Of a stretch of 64,000 bases of DNA, positions 35,551 to 46,008 are shown piece by piece. Position numbers and translations under genes: made by a program. The notes beneath the pieces are model-generated. The model was not told the origin of the DNA. It saw only the letters and a program-made list of their open reading frames with translations, and did no database searches. Origin of the DNA: Granulicella sp. S190 (GTDB lineage: Bacteria > Acidobacteriota > Terriglobia > Terriglobales > Acidobacteriaceae); assembly GCF_009766095.1 (NCBI RefSeq), contig NZ_LMUD01000002.1, positions 469,120-533,119 of the forward strand, read 5' to 3'. Position 1 is the stretch's first letter, and the number at the start of each line of letters is the position of its first letter.

Positions 35551-36758
35551 GTGGTCGAAGTCTCCAGATGTAGCGCCTCTGCCGGCTGTGAGGAGTGAGT
35601 GCGGACCGAGAGCAGAATGGAGAGCATCGTCAAAAGCCAGAGAGGATAGGAGAGGTCGATGATCTGGGTGTCGGTCAAGCCATGGACGAGAGCGAAGAGT
35701 AGGAGGGTGCCCGTCAACGTTTTGAGGGAGGAGGAAGGAGCGCGACGAATCTGCCGGAAGAGAGACCAATAGAGACCGATGATGAGGATGACTCCAACGA
35801 TCCCAAAGGAGAAGAACTGTTGAAGGAGCTCATTGTGGGCTTGCTGGGCTTCGAACTTTCCTAGAGGAGGGATGATGAAACGATAGGAGTAGAAGCCATA
35901 TCCGAGGAGAGGTTTCTTGATCGCGTACTCGAAAGAGACGGCCCAGATGAAGGTTCGTCCAGTGAGGGTTTCGGGATCGGTTCCTGCGGTGTAGCTGGTG
36001 AAGTACGCCTGTAGAAGGCCAGAGAGAAAGGCCAGAATGATACCGGCGGCGATGCCGATTCTGGTTTTGATTTTGCGGGTCAAGGTGGAGTCCCAAAGGA
36101 GATAGAACCCGAAGGCGACAAGGAACCCGAAGATGGAGCTCTTGCTGATGGTGCGCAAGAGGGTTGTGGCGAGGAAGAAGGCAGGCCATCGCCAAAACGT
36201 GGTTTGGTGAGCAAGATGTATCGCGAGAAGCGTCGCTATGCTGAAGAGGAAGCCGAGCGCGTTTGGATGCAGGAAGTCTTCATTGCCGAGGCGTAGATCG
36301 TCCATTGCCGGGATGATCCAGGCGATGATTGCCACGAGAACCGCTCCGCAGACGAAGCCTTTCATGATTGCCGTGGCCTGAACTTCAGCATTCCTTTCAC
36401 GCAACAAAAGCCATACGGCGGCGACATCAGCGGTCCAGGAGAACCAGTAGCCAACCGATGCGTCGAGTGGCGCCTCTGACCAGAGGAGACTGATGAGACT
36501 GAGGGCGAGGATCGCGATGGACCAGCGAACGGGGGGTGTAAAGAGTGAGGAGGAGGATACGCTGGATACGCTGCCGATAGAGGACATTGCCGCAAGGGTA
36601 AGAAGAGAAAGGCTGAGTGCAACGAAGGCGACGGTTCCGTGAAGGGGCTCGTCTTGAAACCAAAGGAAGGTCAAAGAGATTCGGAAGGCGAAGATGAAGC
36701 CAGTCAGAATGGGCAAGAAGAAAAAGCCGCCACGGGATTTATTGACTGTCGATTCCAT
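35547..36758 (-). CDS. O-antigen ligase family membrane protein
   Basis: About ten hydrophobic helices span the 403 residues. The large periplasmic loop typical of the Wzy/WaaL family contains L-T-G-R-T-F-I-W at about residue 257 and K-K-P-L-L-G-Y-G-F-Y-S-Y. The motif A-H-N-E-L-L-Q follows near residue 307, carrying the conserved His-Asn. Such proteins polymerise or ligate undecaprenyl-linked glycans at the outer face of the inner membrane. The family does not separate ligases from polymerases by sequence. The coupled FkbM methyltransferase downstream supports a role in surface or exopolysaccharide assembly. Confidence 0.88.
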   Translation of the reverse strand: MESTVNKSRGGFFFLPILTGFIFAFRISLTFLWFQDEPLHGTVAFVALSLSLLTLAAMSSIGSVSSVSSSSLFTPPVRWSIAILALSLISLLWSEAPLDASVGYWFSWTADVAAVWLLLRERNAEVQATAIMKGFVCGAVLVAIIAWIIPAMDDLRLGNEDFLHPNALGFLFSIATLLAIHLAHQTTFWRWPAFFLATTLLRTISKSSIFGFLVAFGFYLLWDSTLTRKIKTRIGIAAGIILAFLSGLLQAYFTSYTAGTDPETLTGRTFIWAVSFEYAIKKPLLGYGFYSYRFIIPPLGKFEAQQAHNELLQQFFSFGIVGVILIIGLYWSLFRQIRRAPSSSLKTLTGTLLLFALVHGLTDTQIIDLSYPLWLLTMLSILLSVRTHSSQPAEALHLETSTT

Positions 36759-37033
36759 AAGCTGCTGCGTATCTCGATACAGCGGAGGGCGATGTCTTTG
36801 GACTCTGCTGGGCCGTCGTCCTGATGTGAGTTTAGGTCGTGCAGGACGTTGTGAGCTGGTGGCTGGGTTGATGCGGCAATCTTTTTACAACTGCGAGACA
36901 AATGCAGGACACTCCGTGGTTATTTCAAGAACGAGGAGCTTTTCGAGGGGTTTCCTGGGGATTTATGGGTCTTTCTCTTTAGACAAGGAGCGAGGTGTAA
37001 CGTAGGCGACAGATGTTTTGAGATAGGGGTGTC

Positions 37034-38233
37034 ATGCGCGTACTTGTGATTAATAGTGGATCTTCTTCTATCAAGTTTTCCCTATTTGAAGCAGAGCATG
37101 ATGAGGCTCGATCGCTGTTTGAGGGGGAGGTGGCTGGGATTGGCGCGGCAAAGAGCGGCTTCAAATTTTGCGACGCCGGTGGTCGTGACCTGAGTGGTGG
37201 ACGCAACGAGGTGAAGGCGCAGACCCCGGTAGAGGCGATTGGGTTAGTGGTGGAAGCGGTGAGCGGACAGGGCCTGCCCGCTGTGGAGGCAGTGGGCTAT
37301 AGGGTGGTTCATCCAGGAGCAAAGCTGGATCGGCATCAGAAGATTACCGAAGAGGTGTTGCGAGATCTTGAGGAGGCTGTGCCGTTTGCGCCGCTGCATG
37401 ATCCGGCCGCGATTGAAGTGATCAAAGAGATGATGGCGAAGTTCCCGAAGGTAGCGCACTATGCGTGCTTCGATACGGTGTTTCACCAGACGATGCCTGA
37501 GGAGGCGACTACCTATCCGATTCCGTTGGAGTATCGCGAGCGGGGAGTTCGGCGGTATGGCTTTCATGGGTTGAGCTGTGAGTCGATTGTGCAGCAGCTG
37601 CGAGCCGACAAGGAGATTTCGTTTCCTAAGCGGATGGCGATTGCGCACCTGGGGAGTGGATGCAGCGTTACTGCGGTTGTGGATGGGTGTTCGATCGATA
37701 CGACGATGGGGCTGACTCCGACGGGCGGGGTGGTGATGGGGACGCGGCCGGGGGATCTCGATCCTGGGCTGGTGCTCTATCTTCTCCGCCAGATGAAGGG
37801 GGATCAGGCAGCGGCACTGGAGAAGATGCTGAACCACGATGCGGGGATGGTGGCGCTTTCCGGCATGTCGAACGATATGAAGGAGGTTCGGGAGGCGGTT
37901 GTAAAGGGCGATGCGCGGGCTCGGTTGGCAGTGGAGATCTTTACTCGGAGCGTGAAGAAGGCGTTGGGCGGGTTTATTGCTTTGATGGGCGGACTTGATG
38001 CAGTGGTATTTGCGGGCGGGATTGGCGAGCATGATACGCGCTCGCGAGCAGAGATTGTGGCCGGGATGGAGGGGATGGGGGTCTCTATTAATTCTGTGTT
38101 GAACGAGGCCCAGGGAGACGCTGTTCGAAAGATTAGTGCATCTGACTCAATGACAGCAGTGTTTGTCGTTCCGGCCAAGGAAGACTGGATGATTGCGATG
38201 CATGTGCATCGGATGGCTGAGCCTAGTAAATAG
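37034..38233 (+). CDS. ackA: Acetate kinase
   Basis: The enzyme interconverts acetyl phosphate + ADP and acetate + ATP. The N-terminal phosphate loop N-S-G-S-S-S-I-K-F (residues 7-15) is intact. So are G-Y-R-V-V-H-P-G, R-Y-G-F-H-G-L-S, H-L-G-S-G-C-S, and the family signature M-G-L-T-P-T-G-G-V-V-M-G-T-R-P-G-D-L-D-P. The length (399 aa) is standard. The phosphoketolase gene starts 64 bases downstream on the same strand, so acetyl phosphate from sugar-phosphate cleavage would be converted directly to ATP. No pta gene is adjacent. Confidence 0.96.
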   Translation: MRVLVINSGSSSIKFSLFEAEHDEARSLFEGEVAGIGAAKSGFKFCDAGGRDLSGGRNEVKAQTPVEAIGLVVEAVSGQGLPAVEAVGYRVVHPGAKLDRHQKITEEVLRDLEEAVPFAPLHDPAAIEVIKEMMAKFPKVAHYACFDTVFHQTMPEEATTYPIPLEYRERGVRRYGFHGLSCESIVQQLRADKEISFPKRMAIAHLGSGCSVTAVVDGCSIDTTMGLTPTGGVVMGTRPGDLDPGLVLYLLRQMKGDQAAALEKMLNHDAGMVALSGMSNDMKEVREAVVKGDARARLAVEIFTRSVKKALGGFIALMGGLDAVVFAGGIGEHDTRSRAEIVAGMEGMGVSINSVLNEAQGDAVRKISASDSMTAVFVVPAKEDWMIAMHVHRMAEPSK

Positions 38234-38297
38234 CTCACCTTTGGTTACAATCCAGGATCCTTCTCAGCGTATTCCCGGTTTCATTTGAAGGAGTTTT

Positions 38298-40727
38298 ATG
38301 AGCAGCGTATCTAGCGTATCGAAGGCGGTTAGCAAGACGAAGAATGAGGGTGGCAAGCCGCTATCGGCTGAGGAACTGCGGAAGATGGACGCTTACTGGC
38401 GCGCGTGTAATTTTTTGTGCGTGGGTATGCTCTATCTGCGGGCGAATCCGCTGCTGCGGGAGCCGCTGAAGCCGGAGCATATCAAGAACAGGCTGCTTGG
38501 GCATTGGGGGTCTGATCCGGGGCAGACGTTTGTGTGGGTGCATCTGAATCGACTGATCAAGAAGTACGATTTGGATCTGATTTATATCTCGGGGCCGGGA
38601 CATGGAGCGCCTGCGACGCTGTCGAATAGTTACCTGGAGGGCGTTTATTCAGAGGTGTATCCAGATAAGAGCGAAGACGTTGCGGGAATGCAGAAGTTTT
38701 TCAAGCAGTTTTCGTTTCCGGGTGGGATTGGCAGTCATTGCACACCGGAGACGCCGGGTTCGATCCACGAGGGCGGTGAGCTTGGGTATAGCTTGTCGCA
38801 TGGTTTTGGTGCGGCGTTCGATAATCCCGACCTGATTGTGACTGTGGTGGTGGGAGATGGAGAGGCTGAGACGGGTCCGATGGCTACGTCCTGGCACTCG
38901 AATAAGTTCCTGAATCCGGTGCGGGACGGGGCGGTGCTGCCGATACTGCACCTTAACGGTTACAAAATAGCGAACCCCACGGTACTGGCGAGGATTTCTC
39001 CAGAAGAGCTGGAGTGGATGTTCAAGGGATACGGATGGGATCCGCGTGTCGTTGAGGGAGACGATCCGGCGACGATGCATCAGCTGATGGCGGGAGTGAT
39101 CGAGGATTGCGTGAAGGAGATTCGCGCGATCCAAGAGAAGGCACGGAGCGCGCCGAAGGGGACAGATCCTGAACGGCCGCGCTGGCCGATGATTATTCTG
39201 CGTTCGCCGAAGGGATGGACGTGTCCAAAGGAGATCGATGGACATAGGCTGGAAGGGTCGTGGCGGGCGCACCAGATGCCGATTTTGGATCCGGTGACTA
39301 ATCCGAAACACCTGAAGATGGTTGAGAAATGGATGAGGAGCTACAAGCCGGAGGAGCTGTTCGACGAGGCGGGGAAGCTGATCCCGGAGTTGAAGCAGAT
39401 GGCGCCGGTGGGACAGCGGAGAATTACGGCGAATCCCCATGCGAACGGCGGACTGCTAAGGAAGCCGATGGAGCTGCCGGATTTTCGCGACTATGCGGTG
39501 AAGGTAAAGAAGCCTGGGCAGATAGAGGTTTCGCCAACGGATGTGCTGGCGCACTTTCTGCGTGACGCGATGAAGATGAATATGACGAGCTTTCGCGTAT
39601 TTGGGCCGGATGAGACAGCTTCGAACAAACTGCAGGTGATCTACGAGGGCAGCCACGGGAAGACGTGGATGGCGAAGATGCTGCCGGAGGATGCAGATGG
39701 TGGCGATCTTGCGCGTGACGGTCGCGTGATGGAGATTTTGAGCGAGCACACTCTGGAGGGATGGTTCGAAGGATATGTGCTGACGGGACGACATGGATTC
39801 TTTTCGACATATGAGTCGTTCGTGCACATCATCGATTCGATGTTCAACCAACATGCGAAGTGGCTGGAGAAGAGCAAGCTGGAGCTAAGATGGCGTGCTC
39901 CGATTTCGTCCATCAATCTTCTGATTACTTCGCTGGTGTGGCGGCAGGATCACAATGGATTCACGCATCAGGATCCGGGGTTTCTGGATGTTGTGACGAA
40001 TAAAAGTCCGGAGGTGACCAGGATCTATCTTCCGCCGGATGCAAACTGTCTTTTGAGCGTGGGGGATCACTGTCTGCGCAGCTCGAACTACGTGAATGTG
40101 ATTGTCGCGGATAAGGCGCTGCACATGCAGTACCTCAACATCGATGATGCGGTGAAGCACTGCACGAAGGGAATTGGGATATGGGATTTCGCGAGTAACG
40201 ACGCTGGAGATGAGCCGGATGTGGTGATGGCTTGCGCAGGGGATATTCCAACCGAGGAGGCGCTGGCGGCAGTGGCGATTCTGCGCGAGCGGTGTTCGGA
40301 TGTGAAGATCCGGTTTGTGAATGTGGTCGATCTGTTTCGACTCATGCCGGAGACGGAGCATCCGCATGGTTTATCGGAGAAGGAGTTCGATAGCTTGTTT
40401 ACGAAGAACAAGCCGGTGATCTTCAACTTCCACGCATATCCTTCGCTGGTTCATAAGCTGACTTACAAGCGGACGAATCATGAGAACTTTCATGTACGCG
40501 GGTACAAAGAGAAGGGGAACATTAACACTCCGCTAGAACTGGCGATTCTGAATCAGATCGATCGATTTGACTTGGCGATCGATGTGATTGATCGGGTTCC
40601 GCGACTGCAGTTGACGGCGGCGCATACGAAGGAGTGGTTGAAGGGGCAGATTATCGAAGCAGTGAACTACGCGCATGAGAATGGGATCGACCGTAAAGAG
40701 ATTCGAGAGTGGCGGTGGCCTGTGTAG
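38298..40727 (+). CDS. xfp: Xylulose-5-phosphate/fructose-6-phosphate phosphoketolase
   Basis: This thiamine diphosphate enzyme cleaves xylulose 5-phosphate (and often fructose 6-phosphate) with phosphate to acetyl phosphate plus glyceraldehyde 3-phosphate (or erythrose 4-phosphate). The 809-residue length is typical. Seen are I-S-G-P-G-H-G-A-P near residue 100, the ThDP/Mg motif [10 protein letters not shown] near 190, and the C-terminal [14 protein letters not shown] segment. AGGAG lies 7 bases before the ATG. It forms an operon with ackA. Substrate preference (Xpk or Xfp) cannot be decided from these motifs. Confidence 0.95.
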   Translation: MSSVSSVSKAVSKTKNEGGKPLSAEELRKMDAYWRACNFLCVGMLYLRANPLLREPLKPEHIKNRLLGHWGSDPGQTFVWVHLNRLIKKYDLDLIYISGPGHGAPATLSNSYLEGVYSEVYPDKSEDVAGMQKFFKQFSFPGGIGSHCTPETPGSIHEGGELGYSLSHGFGAAFDNPDLIVTVVVGDGEAETGPMATSWHSNKFLNPVRDGAVLPILHLNGYKIANPTVLARISPEELEWMFKGYGWDPRVVEGDDPATMHQLMAGVIEDCVKEIRAIQEKARSAPKGTDPERPRWPMIILRSPKGWTCPKEIDGHRLEGSWRAHQMPILDPVTNPKHLKMVEKWMRSYKPEELFDEAGKLIPELKQMAPVGQRRITANPHANGGLLRKPMELPDFRDYAVKVKKPGQIEVSPTDVLAHFLRDAMKMNMTSFRVFGPDETASNKLQVIYEGSHGKTWMAKMLPEDADGGDLARDGRVMEILSEHTLEGWFEGYVLTGRHGFFSTYESFVHIIDSMFNQHAKWLEKSKLELRWRAPISSINLLITSLVWRQDHNGFTHQDPGFLDVVTNKSPEVTRIYLPPDANCLLSVGDHCLRSSNYVNVIVADKALHMQYLNIDDAVKHCTKGIGIWDFASNDAGDEPDVVMACAGDIPTEEALAAVAILRERCSDVKIRFVNVVDLFRLMPETEHPHGLSEKEFDSLFTKNKPVIFNFHAYPSLVHKLTYKRTNHENFHVRGYKEKGNINTPLELAILNQIDRFDLAIDVIDRVPRLQLTAAHTKEWLKGQIIEAVNYAHENGIDRKEIREWRWPV

Positions 40728-40747
40728 ATTTGTGTGCAGACGTGAAA

Positions 40748-40782
40748 AAGCCCCATCCTGCGATGCTCTGCGGATGGGGCTT
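40748..40782. terminator. Bidirectional terminator between phosphoketolase and receptor genes
   Basis: A perfect 11-bp stem (AAGCCCCATCC with GGATGGGGCTT) encloses a 13-base loop. It is flanked by an A run on the left and TTCTTTGTT on the right, so it can stop transcripts from both converging genes. Confidence 0.85.
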
Positions 40783-40801
40783 CTTTGTTGCGGGGTTTGG
40801 G

Positions 40802-43800
40802 TTAGAAGATGATCTTTCCACCGAATTGGGTGTTGAAGGCTTCGCCGGCTCCGATTCCAGGTGCGCCGTTGAAGTCTCCGATGGTGTCGCTGAGTTGCGA
40901 GCTTCCGCCGACGGACGGGGAAGGTGGAGCGAAGTTATTGCGGTTGAGGAGATTGAACATCTCGGCGCGGAACTGGATGGTGACTCGCTCACCGATCTTC
41001 GTGTTCTTGAAGACGGAGAGATCGACGTCGCTATAGCCAGGCGCGTAGAACGAGTTGCGGCGGACAGTACCGAATGTTCCTGGGGTGGGATCCTGGAAGG
41101 CGCTGAGATCGATCCAGTTTGCGGTGGTGGACTGGCCCTGATAACCGGTGTGAGCAGGAGCAATCTGAACCGCGCGGTCGTTGCCCTCGTTGGTGCCACT
41201 GATGTCTCCAGAGGCATGAACAGTAAAGGGCGCGCCACCATGGAAGCTAAGCAGACTGTTGACCTGCCAGCCGCTAGTGAGGCGCTTGAGATGCTGCGAA
41301 CCGGGAACCTCGTAGCTCATGAAGCTGACGAAGGTATTCCTAGTGTCGAAGTCTGAGTTGCTGTAGTCGCCTTTGAAGTTATTGTTGTCTTGAGGGAGAG
41401 CGCCTCGATAGGCAGTGACTTCGTCAAGGGCGTGCGACCAGGTGTAGACGGTTTGGGTGGAGAAGTGATGCCAGTTGGTGATGCGCATCTGAACCTGTAG
41501 AGAGTTGTAGTTTGCCGTGCCGATGCTCTCGATCTGGTTGATGTTGCCGTACTGCGGATAGAGGCCGTAGAACGGACGGGTTACCTGACGATTGATGTCG
41601 GCAGCATAGACGCCGGGAGCAGCCTGGTTGATGTCGAGAAGGCTAAGGAGATGACGGGCTGAGGAGCCTACATAACCGAGTTGAAAGATGACGCTGGGTG
41701 CAAGGGTGTGCTCGAGGTTTACGTTGTAGTTCTCGTTATACGACGGTCGGAAGTTGGGGTTGACGGAGAATACGCCGCAGGGCGAGGTCGCTGAGCAAGG
41801 ATAGCCAACCGAGGAGGGGAAGATGGGAACGCCTGCAACGATGGTTGTGTTTGATCCGCCGTTTGCCGCAGAGACGGAGTACACAGGGCTTGCGCCGCCG
41901 GGGTTGCCTTCTACGCCGTTGGGAGCCTGGTTCCCGGGACGGTTGTCGAGGAAGGGGTTGAGGTTGGGAGTATCTGCGTACCAGCCGTAGCCAGCACGGA
42001 TTACGGTGTTGCTGTCAAGCGCATAACTCAACCCGAGACGAGGGCTTATGTTCTTGTAGTACTTAGGCAAAAGAGAGTCGATCTGATTTCCCTGGAAGGC
42101 GAGACCGTTCGACGCGATGAGCGCTGGGCGGAATACGGACATGTCCTGGTAAGAGTTATGAAGGGGCCCTTCATAGTCATAGCGAACACCGTAGTTCACG
42201 TTGAGCTTTGGTGTGAGCTGCCAGGAGTCACCGGCGTTGAGGAACCAAGTATTGACGAAGACCTGACGCTCGGGGTTTCCGATGGTGATGCTGGCGGCTG
42301 ATGTTGTTCCGGCCAGGAAATCAGCGAGAGAGTAGCGATACCCGTCGAGACCGTCTGCATTCGGTGTAGGTGCAACTCCTCCGTTTCTTGCGGTAGCGAC
42401 AGCCTGGGTTTGAGTTCCGTCGAAGGTGAAGGAGCCAGTGGCATGACGGTGATAGAACTCATCAAGTTGAGCTTGCCGATATTCTCCGCCGAAGCGCATC
42501 TGATGCTTGCCTTTGGTCCAGGAGAGCTGGTCTGTGATGTGACCGGTGATGTCATTGCGTCCTTCAGGGGGTGTGAGACCGACCTGATCGAAGTTGCTGC
42601 TTGCACTGTTGGTGCCGCCGCCGGTTGTTGCGGGTCTTCCGATAGTGATGTTCGGAGCGTTCGGTAAGATAGCGCCTGTGATGAAGCCGAGGCTTTGAAC
42701 ATCCTGCCCGGTCTGATTGTCATTGAAGACCTGATTGAAGTAGTTGACTCCAGCGAGCACCTGGTTGGAGATGCTGGAAGAGATGACGCGGTTATAGACG
42801 ATAGCGATGTTCTGCACGTGAATTGGCGCGACCTCATAGTATGCGAGAAGTTGAGATCCGACTGGCGCGACCTGACTCCCCTGGCCCACGAACCAGTGGG
42901 CGCTGAGGTTATCTTTGTCGCTGAGACGATAGTCGACTTTTCCGAGGCCGTTCCAGCTGTAGCCGAACTCGGGATCGTTGGAGTGGAAGTTGTTGACTGT
43001 GCCCACGGTGTCCTGGCTGAGAACGTTGGCGCCCCAGAGCCTGTTGAGGACACTTACCATGACGGGATTTACGGCAAGTCCGTTCTGGGCAAGGACTGCC
43101 GCGGCTTGATTCTGCCAGCCGACGGAGGGCTCGGTGGCGGTTCCTGATTGGCCGATAACGAAACGCTGATGCTCAAAGGTGAGGAAGCCGAAGAGTTTGT
43201 CTTTTAGGAAGGGGCCGCCGACGGAGAAACCAGTGTTGTAGTTGCGGACCTTCTGCTTGGTGTCGGCAAAGGGGCTTTTGGCTCCGAAGAGTTCGTTGCG
43301 GTTGAAATAGTAGGCGGTTCCGTGAAGCCCATTGGTGCCAGAGCGGAGGGTCAGGTTGACGGTGCCCCCTGGGTTGCGGCCGCCTTCGGGGCCCGACTGG
43401 GTCTGTGCGGAGAACTGATCCACTGCATCGAGTGGGAGGATGATGCCGGCGATGCCGGAGACACCACCCTGGTTGACTGCGGGAATGTTATGCCAGAGGT
43501 CGTTGTTATCGACGCCGTCGATCTGCCAGTTCATCTGATTGGCGCGGGTTCCGTTGAGGGAGCCGTAACCGCCGCCGCTGTAGCCGGCGTAGCCCGCAGT
43601 GAGAGAGATCATCTGGGTGAAGTCGCGACCGTTGAGCGGGAGGTCGGCGACTGCTTTGGCGTCAAGGACAGTGGTCTGGGTGGTGGTGGTGGTGTCGAGG
43701 GCGACTGCGGCGGCATCTACTTCAACTGTAGTTGCCGAGCTAGAGAGAGGGAGAGAGACGGGCAGAGTGTAAATGACACCAGCCTGAACGGAGATCTTAT

Positions 43801-44101
43801 CGGTCTTGACCGTTTGGAAGCCGGAGAAGCTAACAGTAACGCTGTAGGTGCCGAGGGGAAGATCCTGGAAGAGGAACTCTCCGCCGCTGGAGCTGGTGGC
43901 GGTGTGCTTGACGTCGGTGTCGGTTTGAACAGCGACGACGGTGGCGTTGGCGATGGCTGCGCCGGTGCGGTCAGTCACTGTGCCGTTGATCCCGCCGCGG
44001 AAGGTCTGGGCGTGAGCGAGAGGCATTGCAAGGATGGTGAGGAGAATGGCGGCGAGGCTGTAGAGAACAGCCTGTAGGGGTCGTACTGATAACCGTTGCA
44101 T
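40802..44101 (-). CDS. TonB-dependent receptor, Oar-like (third in the window)
   Basis: The 1099-residue receptor has a signal peptide (ending L-A-H-A-Q, about residue 32). A CarboxypepD_reg-like domain covers about residues 35-115 (G-T-V-T-D-R-T-G-A-A-I, then F-L-F-Q-D-L-P-L-G-T-Y). The plug motif is L-P-L-N-G-R-D-F-T-Q-M, followed by a glycine-rich turn, and the barrel ends G-G-K-I-I-F. ATG 44101 has GGAGG 4 bases upstream; the longer start at 44122 is less likely. No degradative or transport partner is adjacent, so the substrate is open. A perfect 16-bp palindrome lies 34 bases upstream of the start. Confidence 0.92.
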   Translation of the reverse strand: MQRLSVRPLQAVLYSLAAILLTILAMPLAHAQTFRGGINGTVTDRTGAAIANATVVAVQTDTDVKHTATSSSGGEFLFQDLPLGTYSVTVSFSGFQTVKTDKISVQAGVIYTLPVSLPLSSSATTVEVDAAAVALDTTTTTQTTVLDAKAVADLPLNGRDFTQMISLTAGYAGYSGGGYGSLNGTRANQMNWQIDGVDNNDLWHNIPAVNQGGVSGIAGIILPLDAVDQFSAQTQSGPEGGRNPGGTVNLTLRSGTNGLHGTAYYFNRNELFGAKSPFADTKQKVRNYNTGFSVGGPFLKDKLFGFLTFEHQRFVIGQSGTATEPSVGWQNQAAAVLAQNGLAVNPVMVSVLNRLWGANVLSQDTVGTVNNFHSNDPEFGYSWNGLGKVDYRLSDKDNLSAHWFVGQGSQVAPVGSQLLAYYEVAPIHVQNIAIVYNRVISSSISNQVLAGVNYFNQVFNDNQTGQDVQSLGFITGAILPNAPNITIGRPATTGGGTNSASSNFDQVGLTPPEGRNDITGHITDQLSWTKGKHQMRFGGEYRQAQLDEFYHRHATGSFTFDGTQTQAVATARNGGVAPTPNADGLDGYRYSLADFLAGTTSAASITIGNPERQVFVNTWFLNAGDSWQLTPKLNVNYGVRYDYEGPLHNSYQDMSVFRPALIASNGLAFQGNQIDSLLPKYYKNISPRLGLSYALDSNTVIRAGYGWYADTPNLNPFLDNRPGNQAPNGVEGNPGGASPVYSVSAANGGSNTTIVAGVPIFPSSVGYPCSATSPCGVFSVNPNFRPSYNENYNVNLEHTLAPSVIFQLGYVGSSARHLLSLLDINQAAPGVYAADINRQVTRPFYGLYPQYGNINQIESIGTANYNSLQVQMRITNWHHFSTQTVYTWSHALDEVTAYRGALPQDNNNFKGDYSNSDFDTRNTFVSFMSYEVPGSQHLKRLTSGWQVNSLLSFHGGAPFTVHASGDISGTNEGNDRAVQIAPAHTGYQGQSTTANWIDLSAFQDPTPGTFGTVRRNSFYAPGYSDVDLSVFKNTKIGERVTIQFRAEMFNLLNRNNFAPPSPSVGGSSQLSDTIGDFNGAPGIGAGEAFNTQFGGKIIF

Positions 44102-44134
44102 ATAACCTCCGAAAAAAGACAAAGACTCTCCTTG

Positions 44135-44150
44135 ATCGCTCTAGAGCGAT
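44135..44150. promoter_or_regulatory. Perfect 16-bp palindrome upstream of the third receptor gene
   Basis: ATCGCTCTAGAGCGAT is fully self-complementary without a loop and ends 34 bases before the receptor ATG, next to an A/T run. The position suits an operator at a promoter or the early leader. The regulator is not in view. It could instead be read as a weak plus-strand terminator because six T residues follow. Confidence 0.5.
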
Positions 44151-44151
44151 T

Positions 44152-44735
44152 TTTTAATGTCGATTTAGACAACAAGCCGGCGTCGCAGCGGAATGCTACG
44201 GGTACGTCACTGTTTTCCAAGGGCCGAACGGCTGCTAGAAGTGTGGCGAAAACGGCAAATTAAGAAAGAGTGAGCCAACCTTAAATGGCTTTCACGAATA
44301 TTGCAAGAATTTTTTTGAGATATCACACGAGGGACGCTTGCGTCAGAAGGTGTGCGAGGTGACGTTTGTGGGGTTAGAAATTTGTAACTTTGAGAGTTCC
44401 TAATGAGTCTTATTGGTGCTCGCGGCTGCATGGGAGCGGGCAACGAATTGGAACCAGATGGATCTGTGAATCCTGCGACGGTCGCTTCGATTTCGGACTG
44501 GCATGTGAGACGAGTTTGGAGTGCGGCAACTTTGGGATCGTAATGGTGCCTGGTTTCCAGACATGAAAGTTCACCTAAGGTCATGCCTGCCACTGTGGGT
44601 TTGGTTCATTGAGCCTGATTCAAATAAATTATGATTGTCATATAAATCTTTGATTCGAGTAGAGGGCTGATCGGGCATAGAGTTCCGGGTAATGGATGTG
44701 TCGGCAGATTATCGCCGCAAAAGAAGAGGAGCTAC
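44152..44735. other. Long intergenic region between divergent receptor and ketoacyl synthase genes
   Basis: About 580 bases without a convincing gene. Minus-strand frames here have poor composition and no ribosome-binding site. The right end is AT-rich (44625-44660) and should hold the promoter of the plus-strand ketoacyl synthase, whose GAGGAG site lies just before the GTG at 44736. Confidence 0.4.
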
Positions 44736-46007
44736 GTGACTTTGAAGATCGGGATGAAGGAGCAGTTTCGCGTCGTTGTGACCGGGGTTGGGTTGGTGAG
44801 TCCAGTAGGAGTCGGCACCGAAGAGACTTGGGCCGCGCTGCAGCGAGGGGAGTCTGGTATCGACAGGATTTCGCTGTTCGATCCGGAGAAGTTCAGCTGT
44901 CGGTTTGCCGGGGAGGTGAAGGGATTTTTCCCGGAGAACTATGTCGATCGCAAAGATGTGAAGAAGATGGGCCGCTTCATTCAATTTGCGATGGCGGCGG
45001 CGCAGTTCGCGATGGAGCAGTCGGGATTGAATATGGCTGCAGAGGATGCGGAGCGCGTAGGGGTTTATGTAGGGAGTGGAATCGGCGCCTTTGAAGTGAT
45101 CGAACGAGAGCATACGAAGCTGCAGACTGGCGGACCCGAGAAGCTATCTCCGTTCTTCATCACGGCAACGATTGCGAATCTTGCGGCGGGTCAGATCTCT
45201 ATACGGTATGGGGCTACGGGGCCGAATCTGACATGCGCCACTGCATGCACGACTGGAGCGCATGGAGTTGGGGAGGCGTTTCGAATATTGCAGAGAGGCG
45301 ATGCAGAGGTGATGATCTGCGGTGGAAGCGAAGCTGCTGTAACTCCACTTTCGGTGGGTGGGTTTAGTGCGATGCGGGCGCTGTCGACAAGGAATGACGA
45401 TCCGTCGCGGGCTTCGCGGCCCTGGGATCGCGGGCGTGATGGGTTTGTTGTGGGCGAGGGCGCGGGGATTCTTGTGCTGGAGGAGCGCGAGCATGCGCTG
45501 AGGCGCGGAGCGAAGATACTCGCCGAGGCTGTGGGGTACGCGGCGAACTCGGATGCGTTTCATACGAATGCTCCGCCGGAGGATGGGCGGGGAGTTCGGA
45601 GGGTGATGCAGCTCGCATTACGGGATGCTGGGCTGGAGCCAAATGCGATTCAGTATCTGAATGCGCATGCTACTTCTACCCCGCTTGGAGACAGGGCGGA
45701 GGCGCGAGCTATAAGAGAGACGTTTGGCGATCACGCGAAGAGTCTGCTTGTGAGTTCGACGAAGTCTATGACGGGGCATCTGCTGGGTGGGGCGGGGAGT
45801 CTGGAGGCAGGGATTACGGTGTTGGCTCTGCGGGACCAGATGGCTCCGCCGACTACGAACATCGAAGATCTTGATGAGGTTTGTCAGTTCGGATTAGTGA
45901 GAGATAAAGCGGTCAGCGCGCCGATGGAGTATGCCATGTCGAACTCCTTTGGCTTTGGAGGGACGAACGCTTCGCTGATCTTCCGGGCCCACCACGCCGA
46001 GGAGTAG
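44736..46007 (+). CDS. Beta-ketoacyl-ACP synthase II (FabF-like)
   Basis: The enzyme condenses malonyl-ACP with acyl-ACP in fatty-acid or polyketide chain extension. The thiolase-fold triad is complete: Cys171 in A-T-A-C-T-T-G, His311 in N-A-H-A-T-S-T and His348 in M-T-G-H-L-L-G-G-A-G, with the usual final G-F-G-G-T-N-A-S-L. The length of 423 is slightly above typical FabF (about 413) because of an N-terminal extension. The GTG start has GAGGAG 5 bases upstream. A second synthase of the same family lies at 48042 and an ACP at 52005. It could serve either general fatty-acid synthesis or the type III PKS cluster. Confidence 0.92.
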   Translation: MTLKIGMKEQFRVVVTGVGLVSPVGVGTEETWAALQRGESGIDRISLFDPEKFSCRFAGEVKGFFPENYVDRKDVKKMGRFIQFAMAAAQFAMEQSGLNMAAEDAERVGVYVGSGIGAFEVIEREHTKLQTGGPEKLSPFFITATIANLAAGQISIRYGATGPNLTCATACTTGAHGVGEAFRILQRGDAEVMICGGSEAAVTPLSVGGFSAMRALSTRNDDPSRASRPWDRGRDGFVVGEGAGILVLEEREHALRRGAKILAEAVGYAANSDAFHTNAPPEDGRGVRRVMQLALRDAGLEPNAIQYLNAHATSTPLGDRAEARAIRETFGDHAKSLLVSSTKSMTGHLLGGAGSLEAGITVLALRDQMAPPTTNIEDLDEVCQFGLVRDKAVSAPMEYAMSNSFGFGGTNASLIFRAHHAEE

Positions 46008-46008
46008 G

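Noticed and set aside
44207..44593. 128-residue minus-strand frame in the gap upstream of the third receptor
   Set aside because: Composition is rich in Ser, Pro and Arg with no motif, no ribosome-binding site and no supporting context.
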